In this document: one piece after another, positions 10,949-19,709 of the stretch | Position numbering within the stretch: position 1 is the stretch's first letter | Layout of the letters: each line of letters opens with the position of its first letter | From: Xanthomonas fragariae | GTDB lineage: Bacteria; Pseudomonadota; Gammaproteobacteria; Xanthomonadales; Xanthomonadaceae | DNA length: 64,000 nt | Direction of reading: 5' to 3' | NCBI RefSeq assembly: GCF_900183975.1 | Contig: NZ_LT853882.1 | Location: 434,001 to 498,000 of the forward strand | Notes under the pieces: generated by a model | Databases searched by the model: none | What the model was told of the DNA's origin: nothing | Seen by the model: only the letters and a program-made list of their open reading frames with translations | Made by a program: the position numbers and the translations under genes

Positions 10949-13084
10949 TCAGGGCGAACGTGCTGTGCTTGTTGTGGCGTCATCGTTGGATGGATGCGGT
11001 TGCGCAGGCGCTGCCGGTTCTGGGGATGCGGTCTGCATCGCAACCTCGGAGTTGTCGTCCATCTCGGCGACTTCGGTGATTTCGGTAAGTGTGACGCTGC
11101 TAGGCCGCGTCTGCGTAGTCGCACCCGCACCCGCATCTTCGATCACTTGCAGCGCGATATCTCCGACCATCTGCTCGTACTGCTGCGCCTGTTCCGACGT
11201 CAGACTTTCCACATATCTCGCTGTGCTTTGTACGGTCTGGCTTAGATCTTCGAGCGAGGAAGGCATTCGGGTTGCGAGTGGGGTGCCATCGGGCCCCTTG
11301 AACACCCGCATGACCTGCTGCCCGCCCCAGTTCATTGCCAGTTCCGCGCCGCGCGCCATTGGGCCAGGCATCGTCATCGACATCAGCGACATGATGGCGC
11401 CGGCGTAGTAGGGCGATGAGGACGAGGATTCGATCAGACTCTTGTCTGCGAATGTCTTGGACAGTTTCTCCACACCCAGCGCCAGCGCCATGACCATGCT
11501 GCCGGAGCACATTGACTTGAAGCGTTCCATCGCGTCCTGCCGGGTCGCTTGCTTGTTCAACGCCGACTGCATCATCACCGTCGTCAAGATGGCTGAGTCG
11601 GCCATCAGTTCCACCGTTCCGATCCGATCCGGCTGGATCAGGTAGACGGTCAGCCCGGTCACGCCGGCGCCCAACAACGTCAATGCCAATTTGGAGGAGA
11701 AGTCGTGGTTGGTCGCCTGGCGTGGGCTGGCTGCTGGCTGGCTCTGATCAAGTTGCAGCGCCGTGCTCAGTCGCTTGCTGCACTGATCGAGCGTCTCCAG
11801 CAGATGCGTGCATTGGGCATTCAGCGTCCGGGTGAGTTCGTGTCCTGCGCCGGGTCCGGCGAAGTTTCGGCGTGCTTGTTGGAAGGCGTCGTGGCCAGTC
11901 TCCAGAGCGGCGCAGATCTCGTTGAGTTGCCCACGCAGTTGGCCGCTGATCTGGCCGGGTGTCAGTTGCTTGCGCAACTGCTCTGCTTGCGAGCCGTAGC
12001 CCAGCGTTTGCATGGCCTTGGCGCTCATTTTCGAGGCACCGCTGTGTAGCCGATTCCCCATTGCATTGAGGCTGTTCCAGAAGAAGGGCGTGAGTATCAA
12101 CGCCGCGCAGGCGGTCGATGCGGCTGCGGCAAATCCCACGTTGTTTTCCATTGCTTCGGCCTGACGTTGCACGGACGGGTTGCCGAATTTCTTGGGTAGT
12201 TCGGTTGAGAGAAATATTCCTTTGAGCAGGATGGAGTAGAAGTGCATTTCATTGGCTTCGCGTCCCAGCTCGCCACCCATCAGCGGGAACGGAAGTCCAT
12301 CGGCGGTGGGACGTAAGGCCGATGCAGAAATGCTCAGGACGTTTTTGGTGGAAGCAGCGACGGTGTAGGCGAAGGTCTTGGCCTGTTTGCCCAGCAGCGG
12401 ACTTGGCACGGCAATTGGCCAGAGATTGACCAGATTGACCAGCGAATTCAGCGCACGCCTGGCTGCGGGTGTCCCGTGCTCCAGCGGCTGCAGCGCGTCT
12501 TCTACCGCTTTGATGTCGGCGAGCAATTGCTGACGGAAGCGTGGTTCCAGGCCGTTGTCGAGAGGTGCGATAGTTTGGCGCAGCTCGGTAATCTGCTGGC
12601 GGCACGCGGCCAGGCTGTGGGGGGCGACTTGTTCCGGGTCGGTGTGGCGCATCATCCGCAAAAACGCGGGATCGTCTGCATGCATCTGCAGCATGGTGCG
12701 CAGATCCGTCAGAGACCAGAGATTGGACGCGGCCTTGGACACCGCAGCGGACGCCTGCTGTACGCCGGTTGCCAGCGCGGAGTTCGCGCGCGAGGCCAGC
12801 GTCGCCGCAATGGATGAGGCAGTTGTCCGAGCCGAGTGTCGCGCCCGCGGTGCGGGCGATGATGGTTCGGCGGGCGACGCCGACCTAGAGGACGCCGACG
12901 CGGAGCCGGCAGGCGAGGCGCCTGGGCGATTGCGCGCGGCAAGCGGCGCTAGCGCCGGGTCGACCGAAGTTTGCGGCAGTGTCGAAGGTGGTTGCAGTGC
13001 CACAGTCTGTTCTTGGTCATCGCGTACTTCCTGCAGCACGCTTGACGAAGATGGACCGGCCACCTTGGCTTCATTAATCTTCAT
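10949..13084 (-). CDS. xopX: Type III effector XopX, copy 1
   Basis: Xanthomonas type III secreted effector known to suppress plant immunity and promote virulence. 711 residues from ATG 13084 (MKINEAKVAGPSSSS), preceded by GGAGAC. The Ser/Pro/Ala-rich first 110 residues fit a secretion signal. Then come an acidic helical region (DPAFLRMMRHTDPEQVAPHS), several hydrophobic helices (LTLLGAGVTGLTVYL; YYAGAIMSLMSMTMPG) and an acidic tail ending TARSP. Stands 259 bp from an upstream paralogue in tandem. I saw no plant-inducible-promoter box (TTCGC-N15-TTCGC) upstream. Assignment is by recall of the family in this groESL-linked position. Confidence 0.88.
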   Translation of the reverse strand: MKINEAKVAGPSSSSVLQEVRDDQEQTVALQPPSTLPQTSVDPALAPLAARNRPGASPAGSASASSRSASPAEPSSPAPRARHSARTTASSIAATLASRANSALATGVQQASAAVSKAASNLWSLTDLRTMLQMHADDPAFLRMMRHTDPEQVAPHSLAACRQQITELRQTIAPLDNGLEPRFRQQLLADIKAVEDALQPLEHGTPAARRALNSLVNLVNLWPIAVPSPLLGKQAKTFAYTVAASTKNVLSISASALRPTADGLPFPLMGGELGREANEMHFYSILLKGIFLSTELPKKFGNPSVQRQAEAMENNVGFAAAASTACAALILTPFFWNSLNAMGNRLHSGASKMSAKAMQTLGYGSQAEQLRKQLTPGQISGQLRGQLNEICAALETGHDAFQQARRNFAGPGAGHELTRTLNAQCTHLLETLDQCSKRLSTALQLDQSQPAASPRQATNHDFSSKLALTLLGAGVTGLTVYLIQPDRIGTVELMADSAILTTVMMQSALNKQATRQDAMERFKSMCSGSMVMALALGVEKLSKTFADKSLIESSSSSPYYAGAIMSLMSMTMPGPMARGAELAMNWGGQQVMRVFKGPDGTPLATRMPSSLEDLSQTVQSTARYVESLTSEQAQQYEQMVGDIALQVIEDAGAGATTQTRPSSVTLTEITEVAEMDDNSEVAMQTASPEPAAPAQPHPSNDDATTSTARSP

Positions 13085-13343
13085 CGGATGTCTCCGTTCG
13101 GTGGGGGGCACCAAATCGCAATGTTTGGTGCTCTTTGATGATCTGCACAAACGCCCCCGGCCCAAACCGCAGACACGAACTGGTGGGCTGCCACCGGAAG
13201 TGGCAGCGAGAACAGTGGCTGAGGTTCAGCGAATTGATTCCTGGGGCCACAGGCTGCGCGCGCTGTGACGCAATCAGACGCATGGAACACAGATCTGCAT
13301 GGATTGATTTGCAGCTGCTCTTACGTGACTGCTGGTCGCAATA

Positions 13344-15464
13344 TCAGGGCGAACGTGCTGCGCTTGTTGTGGCGTCATCGCTGGATGGGTGCGGTTGCGC
13401 AGGCGCTGCCGGTTCGGGGGCTGCGGTCTGCATCGCAACCTCGGCGCCGTCGTCCATCCCGGTGATTTCGCTGATCGTGACGTTGCTGGGCCGCGTCTGC
13501 GTACCCGCGCCCGCATCATGGATCGCTTGCAGAGTACTTTCTGCAACGATCGTCCTGTAAGCATACAACTCCGCTTCTGTCAGACCTTCCAGATACCTCA
13601 ATGTGTTTTCTATGGTTTCGTCCAGCTCATCGGGCGAGGAAGGCATGCGGGTTGCGAGCGGAGTGCCATCGGGCCCCTTGAACACCCGCATGAGCTGATG
13701 CCCGCCCCAGTTCATCGCCAGTTCGGCGCCGCGCGCTATCGGGCCAGGCATCGTCATCGACATCAGCGACATGACGGCGCCAGCGTAGTAGGGCGATGAG
13801 GACGACGCTTCGATCAGGCTCTTATTCGCGAAGATCTTGGACAGTTTCTCCACACCCAGCCCTAGCGCCATGACCATGCTGCCGGAGCACATGGCCTTGA
13901 AGCGTTCCATCGCGTCCTGATGGGTCGCTTGTTTGTTCAACGCCGACTGCATCATCACTGTCGTCACGACGGCTGAGTCGGCCAGCAGGTCCACCGTGCC
14001 GATCCGATCCGGCTGGATCAGGTAGACGGTCAGCCCGGTCACGCCGGCGCCGAACAACGCCAATGCCAATTTGGAGGAGAAATCCTGGTTGGTCACCTGG
14101 CGTGGGATGGTTGCTGACTGGCGTTGATCATGTTGCAGCGCCGTGTTCAGTCGCTTGCTGCACTGATCGAGCGTCTCCAGCAGATGCGTGCATTGGGCAT
14201 TCAGCGTCCGGGTGAGTTCGTGTCCTGCGCCGGGTCCGGTGAATTTTCTGCGCGCTTGCTGAAAAGCGTCGCGGCCGCTCTCCAGAGCGGCGCAGATCGT
14301 GTTGAGTTGCCCACGCAGTTGGTCGCTGATCTGGCCGGGTGTCAGGCGCGTCCGCAACCGCTCTGCTTGCGGGCCGTAGCCCAGCGTTTGCATGGCCTTG
14401 GCGCCCAGTTCCGAAGCACCGCTGTGTAGCCGATTCCCCATTGCATTGATGTTGTTCCAGAAGAAGGGCGTGAGTACTAGTGCCGCGCAGGCGGTCGCTG
14501 CGGTTGCGGCAAACCCCAGATTGTTTTCCACTGCTTCGGCCTGATGTTGCACGGACGGGTTGCCGAATTTCTTCGGAAGTTCGGTAGCGAGAAACAGGCC
14601 GTTGAGCAGGGTGGCGTAGAAATGCATTTCATTGGCTTCGCGCCCCAGCTGCCCGCCCATTAGCGGGAACGGAAGCCCATCGGCGGTAGGGCGTAAGGCC
14701 GATGCTGAAATGCTTACGGCATTTCTGGTGACATAGGCGATGGTGTAGGCGAAGGTCTTGCCCAGGTTACCTAGCAGCGGACTTGGCACGGCCACTGGCC
14801 AGACATTGACCAGATTGACCAGCGAATTCAGCGCACGCCTGGCTGCGGGTGTCCCGTGCTCCAGCGGCTGCAGCGCGTCTTCTACAGCTTTGATGTCGGC
14901 GAGCAATTGCTGACGGAAGCGTGGTTCCAGGCCGTTGTCGAGAGGTGCGATAGTTTGGCGCAGCTCGGTAATCTGCTGGCGGCACGCGGCCAGGCTGTGG
15001 GGGGCGACTTGTTCGGGGTCGGTGTGGCGCATCATCCGCAAAAACGCGGGATCGTCTGCATGCATCTGCAGCATGGTGCGCAGATCCGTCAGAGACCAGA
15101 GATTGGACGCGGCCTTGGACACCGCAGCGGACGCCTGCTGTGCGCCGGTTGCCAGCGCGGAGTTCGCGCGCGAGGCCAGCGTCGCTGCAATGGATGAGGC
15201 GGTTGTCCGAGCCGAGTGTCGCGCCCGCGGTGCGGGCGATGATGGTTCGGCGGGCGACGCCGACCTAGAGGACGCCGACGCGGAGCCGGCAGGCGAGGCG
15301 CCTGGGCGATTGCGCGCGGCAAGCGGCGCTAGCGCCGGGTCGACCGAAGTTTGCGGCAGTGTCGAAGGTGGTCGCAGTGCCACAGTCTGTTCTTGGTCAT
15401 CGCGTACTTCCTGCAGCACGCTTGACGAAGATGGACCGGCCACCTTGGCTTCATTAATCTTCAT
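13344..15464 (-). CDS. xopX: Type III effector XopX, copy 2
   Basis: 706 residues from ATG 15464, tandem paralogue of the gene at 10949-13084. Residues 1-220 differ from copy 1 at only two positions (31 and 108), whereas residues 221-420 differ at many (for example LGNLGKTFAYTIAYVTRNAVS versus LGKQAKTFAYTVAASTKNVLS). The C-terminal end converges again. Upstream regions are also alike: both have CATCGGATGTCTCCGTTCGG and a shared GGCCACAGG block. The frame extends further upstream to 15671 but the matched start with copy 1 supports 15464. Some Xanthomonas are known to carry two xopX copies here. Confidence 0.88.
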   Translation of the reverse strand: MKINEAKVAGPSSSSVLQEVRDDQEQTVALRPPSTLPQTSVDPALAPLAARNRPGASPAGSASASSRSASPAEPSSPAPRARHSARTTASSIAATLASRANSALATGAQQASAAVSKAASNLWSLTDLRTMLQMHADDPAFLRMMRHTDPEQVAPHSLAACRQQITELRQTIAPLDNGLEPRFRQQLLADIKAVEDALQPLEHGTPAARRALNSLVNLVNVWPVAVPSPLLGNLGKTFAYTIAYVTRNAVSISASALRPTADGLPFPLMGGQLGREANEMHFYATLLNGLFLATELPKKFGNPSVQHQAEAVENNLGFAATAATACAALVLTPFFWNNINAMGNRLHSGASELGAKAMQTLGYGPQAERLRTRLTPGQISDQLRGQLNTICAALESGRDAFQQARRKFTGPGAGHELTRTLNAQCTHLLETLDQCSKRLNTALQHDQRQSATIPRQVTNQDFSSKLALALFGAGVTGLTVYLIQPDRIGTVDLLADSAVVTTVMMQSALNKQATHQDAMERFKAMCSGSMVMALGLGVEKLSKIFANKSLIEASSSSPYYAGAVMSLMSMTMPGPIARGAELAMNWGGHQLMRVFKGPDGTPLATRMPSSPDELDETIENTLRYLEGLTEAELYAYRTIVAESTLQAIHDAGAGTQTRPSNVTISEITGMDDGAEVAMQTAAPEPAAPAQPHPSSDDATTSAARSP

Positions 15465-15693
15465 CGGATGTCTCCGTTCGGTGGGGGATACCAAAATCGC
15501 AGTATTTGGTGATCTTGACATGATCTGCACAACGGCTTTCGGCCCAAACCAGAGACAACGGTGGCTGAGGTCCGGCGAATCGATTCTGGGGCCACAGGCC
15601 GTACACGGATAGGGCTGCTGAGACGCATGCAATGCAGTTGGATAGGTTGATTTGCGGCAGATAGCATACATTTATGTTGGACATTGATATCGA

Positions 15694-16109
15694 TGTCATC
15701 GGATGCGGTGGCCGGCATGGTCAACGTGATCCTCAAGCGCGACTACCAAGGCGATCAGGTGCGTCTGCGCGGCGGCACCGCGAGCGACAGTTTCGACGTG
15801 TCACGGGCGCACCGGCGAAAACTGGAGCCTGACCTACGCACTGCAGGCCACCCGGCGCGACCCGTTGAGTGGGTGCGATCGTCCGCTGCTGGACGACTCC
15901 GATGACATGTCCTATTCCAACTTGACCGGCCAGACCGGCGATCTATTGGAACCTCAGCATCGACTATAAGATCACTGACCACCCCAAGGCTAACGTCAAC
16001 AACGTGTTCAACGAAGTGGGTTACGAAAATAAGGAAAGTTTCTACGGATACGGTTTCTACAACACCACATTGTTCAACCCGATCGGCTGCGAAGAAGTGG
16101 CGGCGTAAT
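15694..16109 (+). pseudogene. TonB-dependent receptor remnants
   Basis: Two scraps of one outer-membrane receptor. The first (from 15694) reads SSDAVAGMVNVILKRDYQGD, the end of a TonB-receptor plug domain, then RGGTASDSFDVS; a shifted frame continues ENWSLTYALQATRRDPLSG. The second (about 15955-16109) reads IDYKITDHPKANVNNVFNEV then GYENKESFYGYGFYNTT and NPIG, a typical C-terminal strand region. Nearly all the barrel is missing and several frameshifts separate the pieces. It sits between xopX2 and the aroG leader. Confidence 0.72.
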
Positions 16110-16320
16110 ACGCGTTTACGTTCTGATCGAGCGCTGTTGCTGCATCACGCGTCATCGCGTTATCGCCGTGGCGTGTGGTGCGTTCGATCAAGTTGCGCGG
16201 GAACGGTTAGGGCGGGTTTAACGCAGGCTGGCAGGCATGATCCCCGATCACATGGCTGCGACGTTCCGTTGCCGATGAAACAGTGGCAACGCACACATGC
16301 GCGTGTTATCAATGCAACCG

Positions 16321-16383
16321 ATGAACGCACCCCGCAGCCAATTCTATTTTTGGTACTACGGTTTTCCGATGCCGCTGGCGTAG
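16321..16383 (+). CDS. Aromatic-rich leader peptide of aroG
   Basis: 20-codon open reading frame ATG 16321 to TAG 16381. Residues 7-15 read QFYFWYYGF: seven of nine are Phe, Tyr or Trp. It ends 129 bp before the DAHP synthase start and just before a terminator hairpin at 16430. The last three sense codons (16373-16380) are an 8-bp perfect complement of 16434-16441, the 5' arm of that terminator, giving a plausible antiterminator. This is the arrangement of ribosome-mediated attenuation. No strong ribosome site is visible before the ATG. Too short for routine gene calling. Confidence 0.8.
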   Translation: MNAPRSQFYFWYYGFPMPLA

Positions 16384-16400
16384 GAAGGATTGCGCTCAAC

Positions 16401-16460
16401 CTGAAGGAAACTTCAGCAGCATTCCCGAAAAGCCGCCAGCGCATAACTGGCGGCTTCTTT
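16401..16460 (+). terminator. Attenuator of aroG
   Basis: Two hairpins: CTGAAG-GAAA-CTTCAG (16401-16416), a possible pause structure, and AAGCCGCCAG, 7-nt loop, CTGGCGGCTT (16430-16456) followed by CTTTG, a 10-bp GC-rich terminator stem. The T run is short. Its 5' arm can instead pair with 16373-16380 in the leader peptide coding region. Confidence 0.75.
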
Positions 16461-16512
16461 GTTGCCGCCTCGCCTGGTTCCCCGACGTAACCGCCTACCC
16501 GAGACACTCGTT

Positions 16513-17586
16513 ATGCCGCCTGTGACCGATGACCTGCGTATCCGCAAAATCGACGCCGTCGTACCACCTTCGCAGCTGCTCTCGCTGCTGCCCTGCGATG
16601 AAGGTGCCTCCGAGACTGTGACCAATTCGCGCGCCGCGCTGCACGAAATCCTGCACCGACGCGACGACCGCCTGGCGGTCGTGATCGGGCCGTGCTCGAT
16701 CCACGACCCGGTCGCTGCGATGGACTACGCGCACCGTCTGCGACCGCTGCGCGAGCAGCTCGGCGATGCGCTGGAGATCGTGATGCGGGTGTACTTCGAA
16801 AAGCCGCGCACCACCATGGGCTGGAAGGGCCTGATCAACGATCCGGATCTGGATGGCAGCTTCCAGATCAACAAGGGCCTGCGGCTGGCGCGCAGTCTGC
16901 TGCGCGACATTAACAACCTCGGCCTGCCGGCGGGCGTGGAATTTCTCGATATCATCTCGCCGCAGTACATCGCCGATCTGGTGGCCTGGGGCGCGATCGG
17001 CGCGCGTACTACTGAAAGCCAGGTGCATCGCGAAATGGCGTCCGGGTTGTCGTGCCCGGTGGGCTTCAAGAACGGCACCGACGGCGACGTCAAGATTGCG
17101 GTGGATGCGGTAGGCGCGGCCTCGCATCCGCACCATTTCCTGGCCGTGACCAAGGACGGCCACACGGCAGTTGCCGCAACTGCGGGCAATCCGGATTGCC
17201 ACGTGATTCTGCGTGGCGGCAAGCAGCCCAACTTTGATGCGACCAATGTGGAAGCGGCCAGCCAGTTGCTCAAGAAATCCGGCTTGCCGGTACGCCTGAT
17301 GATCGACGCCAGCCACGCCAACAGCGGCAAGAATCCCGAGAACCAGCCCAAGGTCATCGACGACATCGCCAGCCAATTGGAAGGCGGTGAAACGCGCATC
17401 GTCGGTGTCATGGTGGAGAGCCACCTGGTCGGTGGACGCCAGGAGCTGGTGCCAGGCTGCGAACTGACTTACGGCCAAAGCATCACCGATGGCTGCCTGG
17501 ATTGGGACGCTTCGGTGCAAGTGCTGGAGCGCTTGGCGACGGCGGTGCGTGCACGTCGTGCAAGGCGGATTGCCGAGGCTGCGTGA
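16513..17586 (+). CDS. aroG: 3-deoxy-7-phosphoheptulonate (DAHP) synthase, class I
   Basis: First enzyme of the shikimate pathway: condenses phosphoenolpyruvate and erythrose 4-phosphate. 357 residues from ATG 16513, close to the AroG/AroF family length. Motifs: VVIGPCSIHDP (metal-binding Cys, near 60), the PEP/E4P motif VYFEKPRTTMGWKGLINDP, PAGVEFLDIISPQYIADLVAWGAIGARTTESQ, GFKNGTDG, and the metal site DASHANSGKNP near 270. The frame opens earlier (16459) but only the ATG start matches the family. Expression is probably governed by the leader-peptide attenuator. Which amino acid inhibits the enzyme cannot be told from sequence. Confidence 0.95.
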   Translation: MPPVTDDLRIRKIDAVVPPSQLLSLLPCDEGASETVTNSRAALHEILHRRDDRLAVVIGPCSIHDPVAAMDYAHRLRPLREQLGDALEIVMRVYFEKPRTTMGWKGLINDPDLDGSFQINKGLRLARSLLRDINNLGLPAGVEFLDIISPQYIADLVAWGAIGARTTESQVHREMASGLSCPVGFKNGTDGDVKIAVDAVGAASHPHHFLAVTKDGHTAVAATAGNPDCHVILRGGKQPNFDATNVEAASQLLKKSGLPVRLMIDASHANSGKNPENQPKVIDDIASQLEGGETRIVGVMVESHLVGGRQELVPGCELTYGQSITDGCLDWDASVQVLERLATAVRARRARRIAEAA

Positions 17587-17963
17587 TTGCCGAGGCAGCT
17601 CGCAGTTCAGGCCATAAAGCCCTCTCCCCCTCGGGACCTCGCTCCCCTTCATGGGGGAGAGGGTGAGGTTGCGGCGGAAGATAGTCATCCAAAACCGCAG
17701 GTTCGTAACGACGCGATGCACTCACAAGGACGTTCTCCATCACACGCGTGCCATTGCGAGGTCGCAGCATGACTCCGATAGCAATGAAGTTCGAAAAGCA
17801 TCAAGAGCGGCTGACAAAACGGCTGCGCTCACCGCCAGGCGGGCGCGGCCGGTGCTCGGAATCGGCATGTATCACGCGAACACTGCGGTTCCTCTGCGCC
17901 GTCCGCACCCAGCTGGCGACTGCTTGCTGCGTTTAATTAGCCAATCTAATCCCCAAGCCCGAT
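17587..17963. repeat. Intergenic region with two repeats
   Basis: No gene. At 17619-17664 an inverted repeat (CCCTCTCCCCC ... GGGGGAGAGGG) can act as a transcript end for aroG and resembles a common Xanthomonas intergenic hairpin; a related one is near 40350-40396. At 17812-17935 lies dispersed repeat copy C, which includes AACGGCTGCGCTCACCGCCA and GGTGCTCGGAATCGGCATG. Confidence 0.65.
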
Positions 17964-19478
17964 TCACCCCAACATATCTCCAGTCTCCAACCAACGCTGA
18001 TGCCACGTCAGCGCTTCAGTCAACAGATGCGGCGTATGTTTGCCATAACTATGGCGATTTGCCCGCGCCACATAGTCGTCCAACGTATCGCGATAACGCG
18101 GATGCACGCAGTGGGCGAGCAACTGGTGCGCACGCTGCTTGGGCGTCAATCCGCGCAAATCGGCCAGGCCTTGTTCGGTGACGATGACCGAGACGTCGTG
18201 TTCGGTGTGATCGACATGGCTGACCATCGGCACGATCGACGAAATGCTGCCCGCTTTGGCGATGCTGGGGCTCAAGAAAATCGACAGGAACCCATTGCGT
18301 GCGAAATCGCCCGAGCCGCCAATGCCATTCATGATGCGGCTTCCCATCACATGGGTGGAATTGACGTTGCCGTAGAGGTCGGCTTCGATCATGCCGTTCA
18401 TGCCGATGCAGCCCAGCCGGCGCACCAATTCCGGATGGTTGGAAATCTCCTGCGTGCGCATGACGATGCGTTGCCGATAGAACTCGATGTTGCGCTTTAA
18501 CTCCTCGTTGCCCTCCGGGCTGAGCGCAAAGCCGGTGCACGAGGCATAGCGCAGCACGCCGTCGCGCAGCAGTGCGAGCATGCCGTCCTGAATCACTTCG
18601 GTGAACGCTTCCAGATCGCGGAATCCGCTGCGTGCAAGCCCGGCAAGCACCGCGTTGGGAGTATTGCCGACACCCGATTGCAACGGCAGCAGATTGGCCG
18701 GCAGCCGGCCCTTGCCGACTTCATGACGCAGAAACGCGATCAGATGTTCGGCAATGCGTTCGCTGCTTTCATCGGCAGCGGCAAACGGGCTGTTGCGGTC
18801 CGGGCCATGCGTGCGCACCACCGCTACGATCTTGTCCGGATCGCAGCGCAGGCTAGGCTCGCCGATGCGGTCGTCGCCATGCAATAGCGGAATCGGTTTG
18901 CGCTGTGGTGGTAACGCGGTGCCGTAGTAGACATCGTGCATGCCGTCCAGGCCGGCCGGTTGCCAATCGTTGACCTCGATGATCACTTTCCTGGCCAGAT
19001 CCAGCCAGGTCTTGTTGTTGCCGATCGAGGTGGACGGCACCAGGCTGCCATCGGCGCGGATTGCGGAGACTTCCACCACCGCAGTGTCGATCTGCCCATA
19101 GAAACCGAACCATACGTGCTGGGCGACGTGGCTGAGATGGATGTCGATGTAGTCCAGCGTGCCGGCGTTGATGCGTTGGCGCGCATCCGGGTCGGACTGG
19201 AACGGCATGCGCATGGCGATGCCGTCGGCCTTGGCCAGCGCACCGTCGAGTTCCGGTGCGGTCGAAGCGCCGGTCATCAGCTTGATTTGGAACGGTTGGC
19301 CCTGCAGATGCGCCGCTTCGATACGCTGCGCCAGCGCCATCGGTACCGCCTTGGGGTAGCCGGAGCCGGTGAAACCGCTCATCGCCACGGTCTCGCCGGG
19401 CTGAATCAGCGCGGCAGCGGCCTCGGCAGAAACCAGGCGGTCGCGCAGCGGCGCGTGCAGGATGCGTTCGTTGGACAT
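17964..19478 (-). CDS. Acetyl-CoA hydrolase / succinyl-CoA:acetate CoA-transferase
   Basis: Class I CoA-transferase of the Ach1/Cat1/AarC family, moving CoA between acetate and succinyl-CoA or related acids. 504 residues from ATG 19478 (MSNERILHAPLRDRL), the family length. Visible: an N-terminal AMSGFTGSGYPKAVP, LMTGAST, the active-site Glu region FTEVIQDGML near residue 290, and GGSGDFARNG. Physiologically it could recycle acetate or feed an acetate-resistant TCA cycle; substrate is inferred from the family only. Monocistronic, converging on nothing obvious downstream. Confidence 0.88.
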   Translation of the reverse strand: MSNERILHAPLRDRLVSAEAAAALIQPGETVAMSGFTGSGYPKAVPMALAQRIEAAHLQGQPFQIKLMTGASTAPELDGALAKADGIAMRMPFQSDPDARQRINAGTLDYIDIHLSHVAQHVWFGFYGQIDTAVVEVSAIRADGSLVPSTSIGNNKTWLDLARKVIIEVNDWQPAGLDGMHDVYYGTALPPQRKPIPLLHGDDRIGEPSLRCDPDKIVAVVRTHGPDRNSPFAAADESSERIAEHLIAFLRHEVGKGRLPANLLPLQSGVGNTPNAVLAGLARSGFRDLEAFTEVIQDGMLALLRDGVLRYASCTGFALSPEGNEELKRNIEFYRQRIVMRTQEISNHPELVRRLGCIGMNGMIEADLYGNVNSTHVMGSRIMNGIGGSGDFARNGFLSIFLSPSIAKAGSISSIVPMVSHVDHTEHDVSVIVTEQGLADLRGLTPKQRAHQLLAHCVHPRYRDTLDDYVARANRHSYGKHTPHLLTEALTWHQRWLETGDMLG

Positions 19479-19709
19479 GGGCGGCCTAGCGGCAACGGGG
19501 GAAGCGCAATTATCGCCGCTGCACGCACCGGCCTGGGTGCGACCTTGCGCGATTGGCCCTGGCCATGGTGTCGTGCAATGGGTGTGCTGGGCGCGCTGCA
19601 TGCGGTGTACCCGCTCGCCGGCAACCTGTGAGACCGCTGCGCATCGCACTCACGGCTGGCTTGGCACACTGCGCCGGGCCGCGTGCGCGGTCTTCAGGAG
19701 CCTGCCGTC

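Noticed and set aside
13085..13343. Plant-inducible promoter (PIP) box upstream of xopX
   Set aside because: A single GCGAA (TTCGC on the coding strand) occurs upstream of each copy but no second TTCGC-type half 15 bp away was found.
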